This document shows, piece by piece, positions 20,767-32,139 of a stretch of DNA of 64,000 bases (its first letter is position 1; each line of letters opens with the position of its first letter). The notes under the pieces are model-generated. The model saw only the letters and a program-made list of their open reading frames with translations. It did no database searches and was not told the DNA's origin. Source of the stretch: Allodiplogaster sudhausi (taxonomy: Eukaryota; Nematoda; Chromadorea; Rhabditida; Diplogasteridae). The stretch spans positions 1,789,001-1,853,000 of the forward strand of contig CALZFC010000248.1 in NCBI GenBank assembly GCA_945643635.1, given 5' to 3'. The position numbers and the translations under genes were made by a program.

Positions 20767-21970
20767 ATGACATGCGAGTATGAAGAAGACTTGAAGTCGA
20801 CTGAGCTAAGGACCAGGCTGGCGCTGCTACCGGGTATTCCAATGCTACATGAGTGCACGATGGAATGCGACCAGGTTCGACTATTACATCAATATAAATA
20901 AATAATGTTTATTTTTTGCTACATATTAAAGTAAAGTCAAACTTGAACATTCCGACAGTCGCCCAAGTGCGAGGCGGTTGCCTTTGACGTGCTCAGCGCC
21001 TAATGCGCCTTCCTCGGAAGCTTCTTCAACAACTCTTGCCGCCCTCAGCTACTCTACTACAAGCCAGAAAGATGCATCACCACGGATATGACCACAACGG
21101 ATGAGACCACGACGACCACAACCACGGCTGAGCCGTCCACGACCACAACGATCACAACAACCACCGAGGCTAAGACAACGACGACAACTAAAAGTACGGT
21201 AGCAGTTTTTTTTGTATTTGTTTTAACCATCATTTTAATTATACAACTATAACACCCGAGTCTCTCCAAGCCGGGGTCGCCACGGCTTACCATTAGTCTC
21301 GTGTTTCCAGAGACGCAACAAGCTCAAATAGGAGCAGCAGGGGTTGACTCGCGAATATCGATGAGGGTTTAGAGAGTATGGGGGGGGAAATGCTTAAAAA
21401 ATTAAAAACCACCAACTTTAATTGCATTTATCACAATAGCCAAGGAATCAAGAGATACTAAAACTACGGAGCGGCATTTATTTGCCATGTTCAGCACCCT
21501 CTCCTGTGCAGGTGGCTGTACGCGCCCTAAGAAGGAGCGGCACGAAGGCACGAATTGTCGGCCAAACCCGCCCATCTTCACCGACGACAAGATCTACTGC
21601 GAACCAGGATACCTCATGTTCACGACATGGGTTCAAGATCCCTAAAATTGTATTTTTACGTGGAAGGATTAAGTGGCAGCATATTTGAATTATTCAGAAT
21701 TTCGTAGTTATTCTTTCTCTAGACCACATGCTTTCTTGTTTTACTGACTGAAATATCGCTTCTTTACTTTAGGAAACAGGCGCTCATGAACCCTACAGCC
21801 TCGATTGCCAGGCGAGCAGCGGAAAGTGGAAGATTGGGAATCCATATCCCGAATTTATGCAGGGATCACCCGACTTGGAGCTGGAGTTTACAGGAGAAGA
21901 GATCACTATTTACGCGTGTGGAACTCGAGATGAAGAAGAAGGAGAGCCGTGGTTCCCAACGGTGTGTTAA
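20767..21970 (+). pseudogene. PAN - Thr-rich - CCP-like secreted gene, with an in-frame stop
   Basis: PAN exon a, 20767-20874, reads TCEYEEDLKSTELRTRL and LHECTMECDQ, intact here. PAN exon b, 20959-21194, reads SPKCEAVAFDVLSA, then an in-frame TAA, then CAFLGSFFNNSC and a Thr-rich mucin-like run of about 35 residues. A later exon near 21488-21645 (GTNCRPNPPIFTDDKIYCEP, GYLMFTTW) and the exon 21773-21970 (ETGAHEPYSLDCQASSGKW ... ending TVC-stop) resemble parts of a CCP/sushi module. Sequence type suggests an extracellular adhesive protein. The single TAA inside exon b, absent from the paralogous exon at 5689, is the main evidence for inactivation. No signal-peptide exon was found. Confidence 0.5.
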
Positions 21971-22162
21971 GCAGAGGTATAATGCGGTTAACATGACAAG
22001 ATTTATTAACAAGTTGAGAGCATAGAGATTGGTAAATACGCGCGCTTTTATTCTGCCTATTTTCTCTGCACAGTCATCTCCGTTCAACAAATTAGGTCCC
22101 CTAAAATACATGAAAACAATCAATATTGTAATAGGGTTTCTCAAAATCCTTAGAATTTGAAC

Positions 22163-22273
22163 TATGTATGTATGTATGTATGTATGTATGTATGTATGTA
22201 TGTATGTATGTATGTATGTATGTATGTATGTATGTACGTACGTATGTATGTATGTATGTATGTATGTATGTAT
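22163..22273. repeat. (TATG)n microsatellite, about 110 bp
   Basis: Continuous TATG tetranucleotide repeat with one TACG interruption near 22234-22241. Confidence 0.95.
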
Positions 22274-22314
22274 AGTGTAAGCGCGTACTCAGAAATTCCT
22301 CAATATGTGTAGAT

Positions 22315-22735
22315 CAGAGATTTACACGGCCCAAAGATTTTGGGCCGGCCCGGCCCGTCGGGCCCAAGGACTCGGCCAGCCCGGCCCGATCCATTTCCGG
22401 GCCCTAGAATTTTGGGCCCAGCTCGTGGGCCCGTTTGAGCCCGATTTTCAAAAAAATTCTGCGGAAAAAAGTCCGACGAGTTACAAATTGTTTTGAAATT
22501 TAGAATTTTTTCATGCTCGTGCTATGCACATTCATTTTAATGTATACAAGAAAGAGTTTTAGGGGGAAAATGAACAAATGAAGGAATTTTTGTACTTAAC
22601 AATGCCACCAATCGTCCTGCCTGGACGGCATTGTGTGCTTATCAAGCCCAATCGGGCCTGCGGGCCGGCCTTACTTTTTATGGGCCCGGCCCGGGCCCTG
22701 GAAAGTTGGGCCGGGCCGGCCACTTTACACCTCTG
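22315..22735. mobile_element. hAT-like MITE, 421 bp
   Basis: Flanked by a perfect 8-bp duplication GTGTAGAT (22307-22314 and 22736-22743). Ends are CAGAGATTTACACGGCCC and the complement of CAGAGGTGTAAAGTGGCC, i.e. imperfect inverted repeats of the CAGRGGTGTA type typical of hAT elements, followed by GGGCCGGCCCGGCCC stretches at both ends. No transposase is present, so it is non-autonomous. Confidence 0.85.
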
Positions 22736-22743
22736 GTGTAGAT

Positions 22744-23340
22744 TGCAATAAAGATGACTTGTTGCCCGAATTCGTTTAACATTTGCGGGGTGTGGAATTT
22801 GAGGGTGACACATTACATTCTTCTCTTTGACCACAGAGCCTCGCACTCAGCATGATGAAAATTCAGTGGTGAAAATAATGACAAGCCGTTGATTGATTAG
22901 TTAGGAATATTCACGTAATAATCGAAGACACAAAGCAGATATATGAATGTATGTGTGTATGTACATACATGCGATCGTCCTCGTCTCAGAGTTGCATTTA
23001 ACTCCTAATCACCGTCGTCTTATTACTTATCGAACATTTTGGAACTTTCCGAAAGTTCCGAAAGTTCTTATTCCGTTTATTCTTCACATGCTTCTTAATA
23101 CTTCTGCTACGTTCGTCCACACTTCCTTCTTCTTCAGTCCCATTCTGAAATGTGAAATCAATTGACCTAAAAATCCCTCGAATAATTATTAAATTCTTAT
23201 TAGCTGAATAAAATGAAAAGCTAATTCTCTCGGGCTCCTCAACCTCATCTCATAAGCGTGAAGAGTGAATGTATTACAGAAGAGATCAGTCCAATCTGAG
23301 AGGCTACTTATTTTTGATATTTAAGTTGGCTCTTCCGAGT
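22744..23340 (+). other. 3' remnant of the duplicated secreted gene, then intergenic
   Basis: After a CCACAG acceptor at about 22838, a short frame EPRTQHDENSVVKIMTSR-stop aligns with EPHSHHEEPWQK-stop of the degenerate copy at about 20220-20260, suggesting a shared last exon. Beyond 22910 no gene is visible. Confidence 0.35.
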
Positions 23341-26300
23341 CAAGGAGAAGCGAAAGAGATAGTCATAAGGTATTTAGAAGGGAATGTGAGAAAGAAGAGA
23401 AGAGAGGGATAAACTCTGCTTTCTCTCTTTTCTTTCTCCCTCGGCGAAGAACGACTTGAATAGCGGAACAAAACGGAATTTAGATGCGGCTGGACGCGCA
23501 AAATGTCACCTTTGCTTCGGGCGGGCATAAAGAATGGAGTGCAAGGCGGGCAGCTTCAAAGGACGCCGCTCAGAGAGAGACAGAGATAGCGAGAGAGAGA
23601 GAGAGCGGGAGAGAGAGAGGAAGAACAAATGAGACAGAAAGTAAAGAAGACAGATAGAGAGAGGAGAGGAGAGAGAGAGAGAGAGAAAGAAGGAGAGAGA
23701 ACTGTCCAGCAGATGTTTTCTAGCCACGCCCGAGCGTGCGCGGTAATAAAGACGGCGTTCAAGTTGACGCTAGACGACCGGACGAGAGAGTGCGCGAGCC
23801 ATGAGAGGGCAGACAGTTAAAGATCTCTTTTGTATGATCTAAGTGCTACACAGTGGATGATGCGGTAGCTAGGAGAGGACTATAAGGAGGCATGAGACAG
23901 AGAGGGGATAAAGATGAGAGAGAGAGAGAAAGAGGGGGAGCAAGAGAGAAAATGAAACGTTTTGAGGAAGTGAACATCATTTCCTCCTTACATCCTCGTC
24001 CTTTTGAGGAGCGATCTGCGAAGGCCATTCATATCCCATTCGACTTTGTCGGCAGCAAGTTATGGCAGATTTTCCCTTCTTTCATCTCCCCCCCCCCCCT
24101 CTCAATCCTTCTCATCCCATGCCCCGTTGTTTCAATCGTCCTCTTGTTTTTGACAAGTACTAGAAATGTTGGATGTCATCAAAGGCGCCCGCTCTGGATA
24201 ACACTATGGTAGCCGCCATAAAGCAGAATTCACGCTTCAGTGCACTCTATTATACTGTTCTCTCACTGTCTCATCTCTCATACTATCCTTCACTCTCTTT
24301 CTCTCTTCTCTTTCTATACTCCAATTCAACTTCCAATGAGAACATTTCCATACCTCTCACAGGCAACTCTCCCTTTCAGTGTTCTAACACGTGATAATGA
24401 TAAAAGTTTTTTTATTCTTATTCGTTGTAAGATATCATTTACTGACTGTGAGTTCGATATATTTCTCACATCTTGGTGGTATTCACTAATTCGAATTAGA
24501 GTTAACCGCACAGAGTGAATGGCGAATAGAATGAGTTTACCTTGCGCCTCGCTGTCATCGCATGATTGTGAGTCATTGTCAAAGTCCGTAGTAACGTATG
24601 AGCATTTAGATATGATTTAACCCTTCTTTTTTTTGTTTCTTGAATGATGGGTACTAAGTTAAGCGTACATATACCTGATGCTAATTATAATCAGTTCATG
24701 TTGATGGCGGCTCTTTCGCTCTCTTACTCTCCATTTCTCTTTCTCTCTCTATCTTTCTCTGTATCTCTCTTTCACTCACTATCTCTCCTTATCTCTCTCT
24801 CTCACTCTCTCTCTTCTCTCTTGAACGAAGTGGCAGTTTGAGATAGTGCAACAGCATCAATCGATTAGTGAGTAAACAAAAGGCTGAAAGAGCAAGAGAT
24901 AAGTGATGAGACGATGAAGATGAGTTTGAAACAGAGAAAAAGAGTAAAAGAGAGAGAGAGATGAGATAAAATGACAGAAATAAAGAAAGAAAGAGTGCGA
25001 GAGTGAAAGAAAGAGTGAGAGAGTGAGAGAGAGAGTGAGAGAGAGAGAGTGAGAGAGAGAGAGAGTGAGACGATAACTGTTTGCGAGAGTACTTGGTGAC
25101 AGAGGCAGACCGAATGGCAGCACGTCTTGCGACACGGCCCATTCGCAACTGTTTCCCTCTCAATTATCATTATTTATTATTTTATTCCTTTTAATCTTTT
25201 GACAGCTATATTTTCACAGTTTTTTCTTAATACGATTGACTCATATAAACTTTATGCAATATTTGTGAGCTCAAAGATAATTAATAAAAACTTCAATCAG
25301 TCACCAAATGGAAACGCATCTCAAAAGAGCTATGATTTTAAAGTCAATCCTCCTTGCTTCTTTCATACTTTCTGCATTTTTCGAACATATTTGCAGTTTG
25401 GAGCGATTTTCTTCCTTGATGTTTAAGTTGTAACTTCTTCTTGTGTGCTCACAGAAAAATCCAAATCCTCCCACGGACCGTTTCGCTGATCATCCGGGGT
25501 CTTCTAACCGTTGAGTACTCAACTTCCTTAGCGTAGTTCCACTTCTCTCTCTCTCATATATACTCTTTCTCTCTGTGCTCTCTAACTCTCCCTTTGGCTC
25601 TCCATCTATTTTCTACTAACCAACTTTCTCTCTGCAATTCTCACTTCATCTCCATCACTCCTCATCTTTTAAGAGACAACTTATCCTTTACGATATTATA
25701 CAACTTGTATACTTTAGCAAACCATCACTGAAATGTTCGTACTTTAACAGTTTGTATCTCTCTCGCTTTCTCCCTCCGAAATCACAAGCACGTCACGTCT
25801 ATGTTATGTCTCACTGCTTTCTCGCTATCCTTCGCTATCTCTCACCATCTCTCTCTCTCTCCTTCTCTCTCTCTCTCTTTCTCTCCCTCTCTCTCTCTCT
25901 CTCTTTCTCTCCCTCTCTCTTTCTCTTTATTTTCCCTCGATCTCTCTATCATTCGTCTCCAGCTGTTCATTCTCATCATTGATGCACTTGATCACGACTC
26001 CAAGTTGTCTGCAATAGAGACTCCTCGTGTTGGGGGGGGGGGAGTTGAGAAAGATGGGAGAAAGAAGGGAGAGAGAGAGAGAGCGCGCGAGAGAGTGAGA
26101 GAGAGAGTGTGTGTGTGTTAGAGAGTTATTGAGAGAGATATACAGAGAAAAATAAGGAGAGAAAGATTGACTGAGATGGATTGAAATGGAATAGAGTGAG
26201 AGAAGTTGAGTGTGTGGATACTAACAGTGTTATCATAGTGACGTCATGCATTATAAATACTGATTGAGGTTGTGGGTGGAACTGTTAGTCGAGAGAAAGG

Positions 26301-26934
26301 GTGGGAGAGAGAAAGCGTTAGAAAGGGAGAGAGAGAGAAAGAGAGAGAGAGGAGAGACTACATATGTAGATAGAGAGAGGGGGAGAGAGGGAGAGAGTGA
26401 AAGAGAGAGAGAGAGGAAAGAGAGTGAGTGAAAATACTTGGAGTGCACCAGCAGTCAGCTTATTTTTATTATTACTTTCCATTGCTTCATGTAATGTACA
26501 TACATATGTACATTACCAAATGACACTATGACATCTCTAATTTTTCCTGAAGCGGTTGTGGAACTCGCCAGGCGGAGAGATTGAGAGAGAGAGAGAGAGA
26601 GATATGAGAGTAAGACAGGAAGAGAGATAGAGGGAGAGAAAGAACGCGAGAGCGAGAGAGAGAGCGAGAGAAAGAGAGATGACTCACTCTTCCTCACCAC
26701 TTTCCCATGGTGCATATGGCCGGAGTGAGCAGGTCACACATAAGACCTCGTTATTCGTGCCATACTTTTTTGTTTCTCTCTCTATCTCTCTTTCTTACTC
26801 TTTTCAAAAGCACTTTCCAGTCTTTCTCTCTCGCCATCTCCCGTTGCCACAAGTCACATTCCAAGGCACCCACAGCCAACCCTCCATCCATCTTTTCACC
26901 ACATCAACGAGCCGTGCCCTGCTGTTTCTCGCAC

Positions 26935-26949
26935 TCTTTCTCTTCCCTC

Positions 26950-26980
<31 letters not shown>

Positions 26981-27052
26981 TTCTCTCTCTCTATCTCTCT
27001 GTATCTCTCTCTCTCTTTCTCATTCCTCACTCTCTCTCTCTCTCTCTTTCTC

Positions 27053-27096
<44 letters not shown>

Positions 27097-27105
27097 TCTC
27101 CCTCC
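26935..27105. repeat. (CT)n tract
   Basis: About 170 bases of nearly pure CT with occasional A or G. Confidence 0.9.
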
Positions 27106-27413
27106 TCTGTCCACCGGAACTGGCGTAAGAAATGCGCTAACAGGCCTCTTTGTTTCTCTGTCTTTTACAAGTCAGCAAAGAGAGAGAGAGCAGAAGCTCC
27201 CTTCCAGTTATGAGTAGGCATAATCCTTTTGCTCTTTCTTCATTTCTGTTGGAAGGAAAGAGGCGAAGGGGAAGGGATGAAGGAGAGGACGAATATTCCC
27301 GTTAATCTCTCTTTTAAAAATTGAAAGGAAATAGACGCTAAGTTCTGTTATTTTATTATTTATTTAGAGTGTCGTTCTATGAATTTTTTTTTGGATTTAA
27401 CATTCTTTTTCAG

Positions 27414-27522
27414 CGATGTAAAAGAAGACGAATTAGGCACTCAAATTGAAGCTGTAAATGTAAACAGCTCGTTCTCCTTCGTGTTCTTCTACTCTCTCCA
27501 GTTGGCAGGCGCGTCGCTCTGA
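27414..27522 (+). other. Candidate orphan last exon
   Basis: A strong acceptor (TTCTTTTTCAG) is followed by 35 non-repetitive codons starting DVKEDELGTQIEAVNVNSS and a TGA. No upstream exon or family was identified, so this may be chance. Confidence 0.25.
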
Positions 27523-27794
27523 GTTGTCGCTCATATCTTTCCGTTAGCAAATGAGTGATTTGTGATGATTCGAGAGTTGATCTGACAGGGGAGGCCAATT
27601 GGAGTTCCCCTCTTCCCCCCCCCCCCCCACCTCATTCACTCCCTCTCATTTGTACCTCCTCTCCTACATTCTATTATGCATGCCACAGTATGATGCTCTC
27701 ACCTTTCCTCTAACTGTCTGCTTTCTTCAACTAGCTTTTTCTCCTTAACTTGCTCAATATCTCATTATTTCTCGCGCTATCATTCGCTAACTCT

Positions 27795-27795
27795 C

Positions 27796-27846
<51 letters not shown>

Positions 27847-28015
27847 CTCTTTCCCCCGCTCTCTCGCTCACTCTCTCTCTCTGTCTCTCACTCGCTCTCT
27901 TTCCCTAGCTATCTCGCTCACTCTCTCTCTGTCTCTCACTCGCTCTCTTTCCCTAGCTATCTCGCTCACTCTCTCTGTCTCTCTCTCGCTATCTCGCTCA
28001 CTCTCTCTCTCTCAT
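27795..28015. repeat. (CT)n microsatellite with CGCT variants
   Basis: A clean (CT) run of about 50 bases is followed by repeated blocks of CTCGCTCTCTTTCCC-(C/T)AGCTATCTCGCTCACT, i.e. a short minisatellite built on the CT tract. Confidence 0.9.
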
Positions 28016-29000
28016 CCATTCCTCCCTCTCTCAATCATTTGATTCGCTGTCAGTCAGGCGAGCTCGCTGGTCAGCCAATCACTTTGACCCGTCTCGGTGA
28101 TCACTCAATTCATTAGGTGCAGCATGTGTGTCGAGATGTGTCTTTGTGCGATGTGATCTAATGACGGATGCTGTGAAATAGCGAGACGGAGAGATAAGGA
28201 GAACGAGAGAGGGTGAAAGAGAAAGAGAAAGAGATGGAGATAGGATAGTCGGATAAGACATAAGATAGAGAATGGTAAGGCGTGGGAGGAGGGATGTCAC
28301 AAGTTAAAAAGCCTTACAAATTAGCAAGGCTCTGAAAGAGTTGCTTGAAATGGTTCCAAGAAAAAAGGGGGAAGAGAGGGAGAGCTTAATGAATACAAGA
28401 AGCTGCGGGCGTTAGAGAACATGTAAGAGATCTGTGAGAGCTGGAGAGGAGGGCAACTAGAATGAGATTGCAAGAGGACAGATAAAGGCGAGAAAGTGTG
28501 ACAGAGGCGAGAGAAATGACGAGAGAGATATTGAAAGAGCTTGAGAAATGGAGATAGAGAATGAGAGAGCGAGAGCGCGAGAAAGAAATAACGTCAGAGA
28601 GATGGGGATAAAGAGAGAGAAAAGAGAAATAGAGAGCGTGTGAGAGACAGAGAGAGAGAGAGTGGGAGAGACAGAGAGAGAGAGAGAGTGTGTAAGAGAG
28701 AGAGAGACAGATGAACTGAATGAGCAGATCAACTTGGGATGTGTTTCTCTCCGATGGCGCCGTGCAAATTAAGCTTGATGATTCTTGGCGTGAAGGACAA
28801 GTGAGAAGCACACAAAAAGAGTAGCCTCTCGAGGCATCTAAAAAGCGGCCGGCTGGGCCAGTTCTTACCCGTCGCTCATCTCTCTCCGCTTTCTTACTGT
28901 CGCCCACCGATGGTATTAAAAAAATTATATATATATATAAATATTTTCCTTTAACACATTTCCCCATTAGCTCAAGTTCTCATGGTACAAAAAGCAAACT

Positions 29001-29460
29001 AAAATGAATTTCTACAGATATTGTGTATCCGCTATTTCTAACAAGTAAGTTGCCGAGTTAAGTTACGAAGGAGCAAGGTACAGTACCTTCCATCATCTAG
29101 GATGGTTATATCCATGGCTGTGTCTATGTAGTAGCCTTCTCTCTAATTGTCAGGGAGCCCTTCTTTTACTGTCCAACTCTTGTCACTCCTGTCCCACTCT
29201 AAGAAGCACTCCTGTCCTGTCCCTCCTTCCTTATCTCTTTCGACAGACACTACTGCCCACTGTCACTTTCTTATGGATAGTGCTGATAAGGTGTAGGCCC
29301 TTTCCTTCATGTCTTATGCGGATTCAGCCAGCTGGTTGAAGGATCATTTTACATACATTAGAAGCTTACAAAGTGATTGATATGTTATTTTAAATATTTG
29401 TTATCGAAACTAATTTTGTCAAGAAATGTTCCTCTTTTAATCTGGTACACTGTTATTGTC
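29001..29460. other. Intergenic, no supported gene
   Basis: Mixed composition with pyrimidine-rich stretch 29130-29260; no coding exon or repeat recognised. Confidence 0.5.
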
Positions 29461-29468
29461 TGAATGAA

Positions 29469-29500
29469 GCTTTCCGCTTAGTAATTTCCTAAGCGAAAGC
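29469..29500. other. Imperfect hairpin, 12-bp stem
   Basis: GCTTTCCGCTTAG at 29469-29481 pairs with CTAAGCGAAAGC at 29489-29500, one bulged C, seven-base loop. Confidence 0.6.
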
Positions 29501-29504
29501 AGTA

Positions 29505-29548
29505 ACATTTGCCATTAAAAGGACACATGTCCTTTTAATGGCAAATGT
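29505..29548. other. 44-bp near-perfect palindrome
   Basis: Two 21-base arms, starting ACATTTGCCATTAAAAGGAC, are exact reverse complements separated only by CA. It lies four bases after the hairpin at 29469-29500. Confidence 0.9.
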
Positions 29549-30909
29549 AAACGGATATATATATACATATGTATATATAATATAAGTTTAGTATTCATTT
29601 CCTTTGTACATTCATAATATCAATATACTTTTTTTTTAATATTTTCATTTTCATTATTCACCGAATTACCTGCTGTCTGTCAGTCTCCATCCTCTTTGCC
29701 TCTTTCTTTCTCTATATTTCTTTATCTGACTCTCGCTAGTTTTCCCCTCTTCACTCTCATTCGCTCTCACATTTCCACTCCTCTCAACACATGTCCATCA
29801 ACGTGTTAGCGATCCGCCGTAAATTGCAATGGGTTGCTTCTCATTTTCTCGCCTGCTTCCCGTAAGTTTGCAGCTTCTTCTTCGTCTTCCTCTTCTTCTG
29901 CCTTCTGTAATTAACCACAGCTAATTGCTGGAGGAGGAAATGAGAGAGAGTAGAAAAGAGAATAGAAAAGCAGTGAAAATAGACAGCGAGAGAAAGAGAG
30001 TGGGAGGTTGAGAAATAAAAAGATCAACTTTTCATAGATGGGGAATTGAGGATTATTTAGACTAATTTGACATTCTGATTATTATTCTTTTCCTGTATGT
30101 ATCAAATTAGTAATAATTGATGAGACGGATGCAAACAAGCTAGATGAAGAAAAAAATCAAAAACTCTTGTTAGAAAAGATTAAAAAAATATTCGCAAGGA
30201 CGAGAGTGAGAAAAATCATTGGAGCCAATTTGACATCTTGCCTTCTGATGGCATATTTGCGACTGTTTACAACGACCCGGATTCTTCCATTATTATTGCT
30301 AATCATTTTGTTTAGCGACCTTCTCTTTCCTTTTGCTTTCTTTTTTTAAGCCATCTCTCAAGAAGTTTCGCTTAACCATTTCTCTCATTGTCAGTTAAAG
30401 ATGTATAAATATTTATGTACATCAGTAGTTTCTTTATCTATATAACACTGGCCAACTCCATTTGTATGGTAGTCCCATGTCCCTCTTACCTTTTATGCTT
30501 ACTACTTCATGTGCGCAGCTGTTGTTGAAGGGAGGGAGGTTGGTTATGGCTGTTTTCCATTGACCTGCGGGATACGGTAGGGTGGAGCCGGGCCGTCGGA
30601 CGTGATGACAGAACATGCATCATGCCAAGGTTGGCGCCAGTTCGCTCTCTCTCTCTCGCGCGCTCTCTGTCTCTCTATATCTCTTTCTATTTCTCTCTAT
30701 CCATCACTCTCTCTCTCTTTCTTTCTTCGTTGCTCTTTCTCTCTCTTGTTATCCCGCTCTTTCTCCTGCCCCTTCCACACTCTTTCTCGCTCTCTCTTTC
30801 TTTTACACTATTTCAAACTCTGCTCTTCTCTCTGTCTCCTTCTCTCCACACACTTGACGGCAGGTCTGCGCTCCTTTTTCAGAAGCTATCCGCTATCTCT
30901 TTACTGCTT

Positions 30910-30951
<42 letters not shown>

Positions 30952-32139
30952 CTTTCTCTGCCTCCCTCACTCTGCGTTTTCCTCTACTACTCTTTCTTTC
31001 TCCTTTCTGACTGTTCTCTTTCTCTAATTTTGCACTTCACTTCGCGTTGTTCATCTTCTTCCGATCTCTTTTTGGATTGTGGATTCATAATTGATGCTAT
31101 TCTTCCTTGCATCTGACAATGCAAGTGTAATCTTCTGTCTACGATGTTAGAGCAGGCTATTCTCTTACACTAAAGACCTCCAGAAAACATCGCAAAAGTC
31201 TAAACAAGAACAAGAAATTAGACGCGGACTTTTCAACATAAGTGCGACAATATTACTTTCCAGTCTTGCTGTTCCCTTTAGCAAGAAAAGTCACTGACGA
31301 GAGACTGAGAGAGATAAAGAGGAAGGCGAGAAGAGAGAGCAAGAACGAGAGAGATGGAGAGAGAAGCAGACAAAGTAGCATAGCGCAGTTCGAAAATCTG
31401 AGCTGACAAGAGTCGTATTAGCACATGTACCGTGCCGGTCATTTGAGACCTCTGCTCTCAGCTTTCCGGATCACATTAGCACGGGGAGAAAGAGAGGGAG
31501 AGAGAGAAGGAGAGCGAGTGAGGGGAAAGTAGGATAGAAGATGTAGGAGCACAACTCATTTACAAGGCTGTCCTCTTTGTATTTCGATCTCTTTACCCTA
31601 GCTCTCTCTCTCTCACTCTCTATCCCCTCCCTTTCTTCCACCTCTTTCCCTCTCCATCTGCCTCTCTCGACTTTTCTCTTTCACGCTATTTCCCTTCTCT
31701 CTTCGTTCTGTACTTGCGAGATGGGAGATGATGAGACAATGAGATGGGTGGGCTTTCCCATTTGCTCATCGTTGCCTGGCGACAGCCACGGACGACTTAG
31801 CTACAGTATCGGGGCTGCGATAGATAGCCTATATGACTAGACTGTGAGAAATCTTCTTCAATTATGTATTCTCTCTGTCCACCATCATCTCATGCCATCT
31901 CATTAAAATTCAAATAAATTTTCCCGTTATATTTTTACGCATATGTTGCATATACTGATAATTGATTATCATTTGTAAAAAAAAAAGCTAAAAGAAATAA
32001 TGTGTTTTCAAAAGATCTAAATAGAATAAATGTAGTACATAGATTCGTTGGATGGGCATCACTTGTCCGGTGCCTCTCCCCTCATCTCCGCTCTTCCTTC
32101 TCTCTCCTCTCTCTTCGTGAACGTGTATGATGCCGTGTC
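29549..32139. other. Intergenic, CT/GA-rich, no supported gene
   Basis: Contains TATATA/CATATG-rich sequence at 29555-29585, CT-rich DNA at 30641-31025 and 31595-31700, and GA-rich stretches at 31300-31365 and 31480-31530. An ATGGGTTGC start followed by GTAAGT at 29829-29861 could be a tiny first exon but has no partner. Confidence 0.5.
30641..31025. repeat. CT-rich tract with (CT)n core
   Basis: About 385 bases of pyrimidine-rich sequence; the core 30911-30949 is a clean CT run. Confidence 0.85.

Larger units (their letters stand above)
23340..29000. repeat. Alternating polypurine / polypyrimidine blocks, no supported gene
   Basis: GA-rich on the plus strand: about 23571-23700, 23905-23950, 24940-25075, 26055-26115, 26285-26425, 26577-26680, 28550-28710. 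CT-rich on the plus strand: about 24715-24820, 25545-25935, 26935-27105, 27795-28015. Mononucleotide C or G runs occur at 24090-24100, 26033-26041 and 27616-27629. The long frames here are Ser-Leu or Arg-Glu translations of the dinucleotides. Confidence 0.8.

Noticed and set aside
29829..29861. First exon starting MGC (possible lipidation site) before GTAAGT
   Set aside because: Only eleven codons and no downstream exon in frame; too little evidence.
24789..31116. Long Ser-Leu and hydrophobic-looking frames resembling membrane proteins
   Set aside because: Same cause: translation of CT repeats. Apparent transmembrane segments are composition artefacts.
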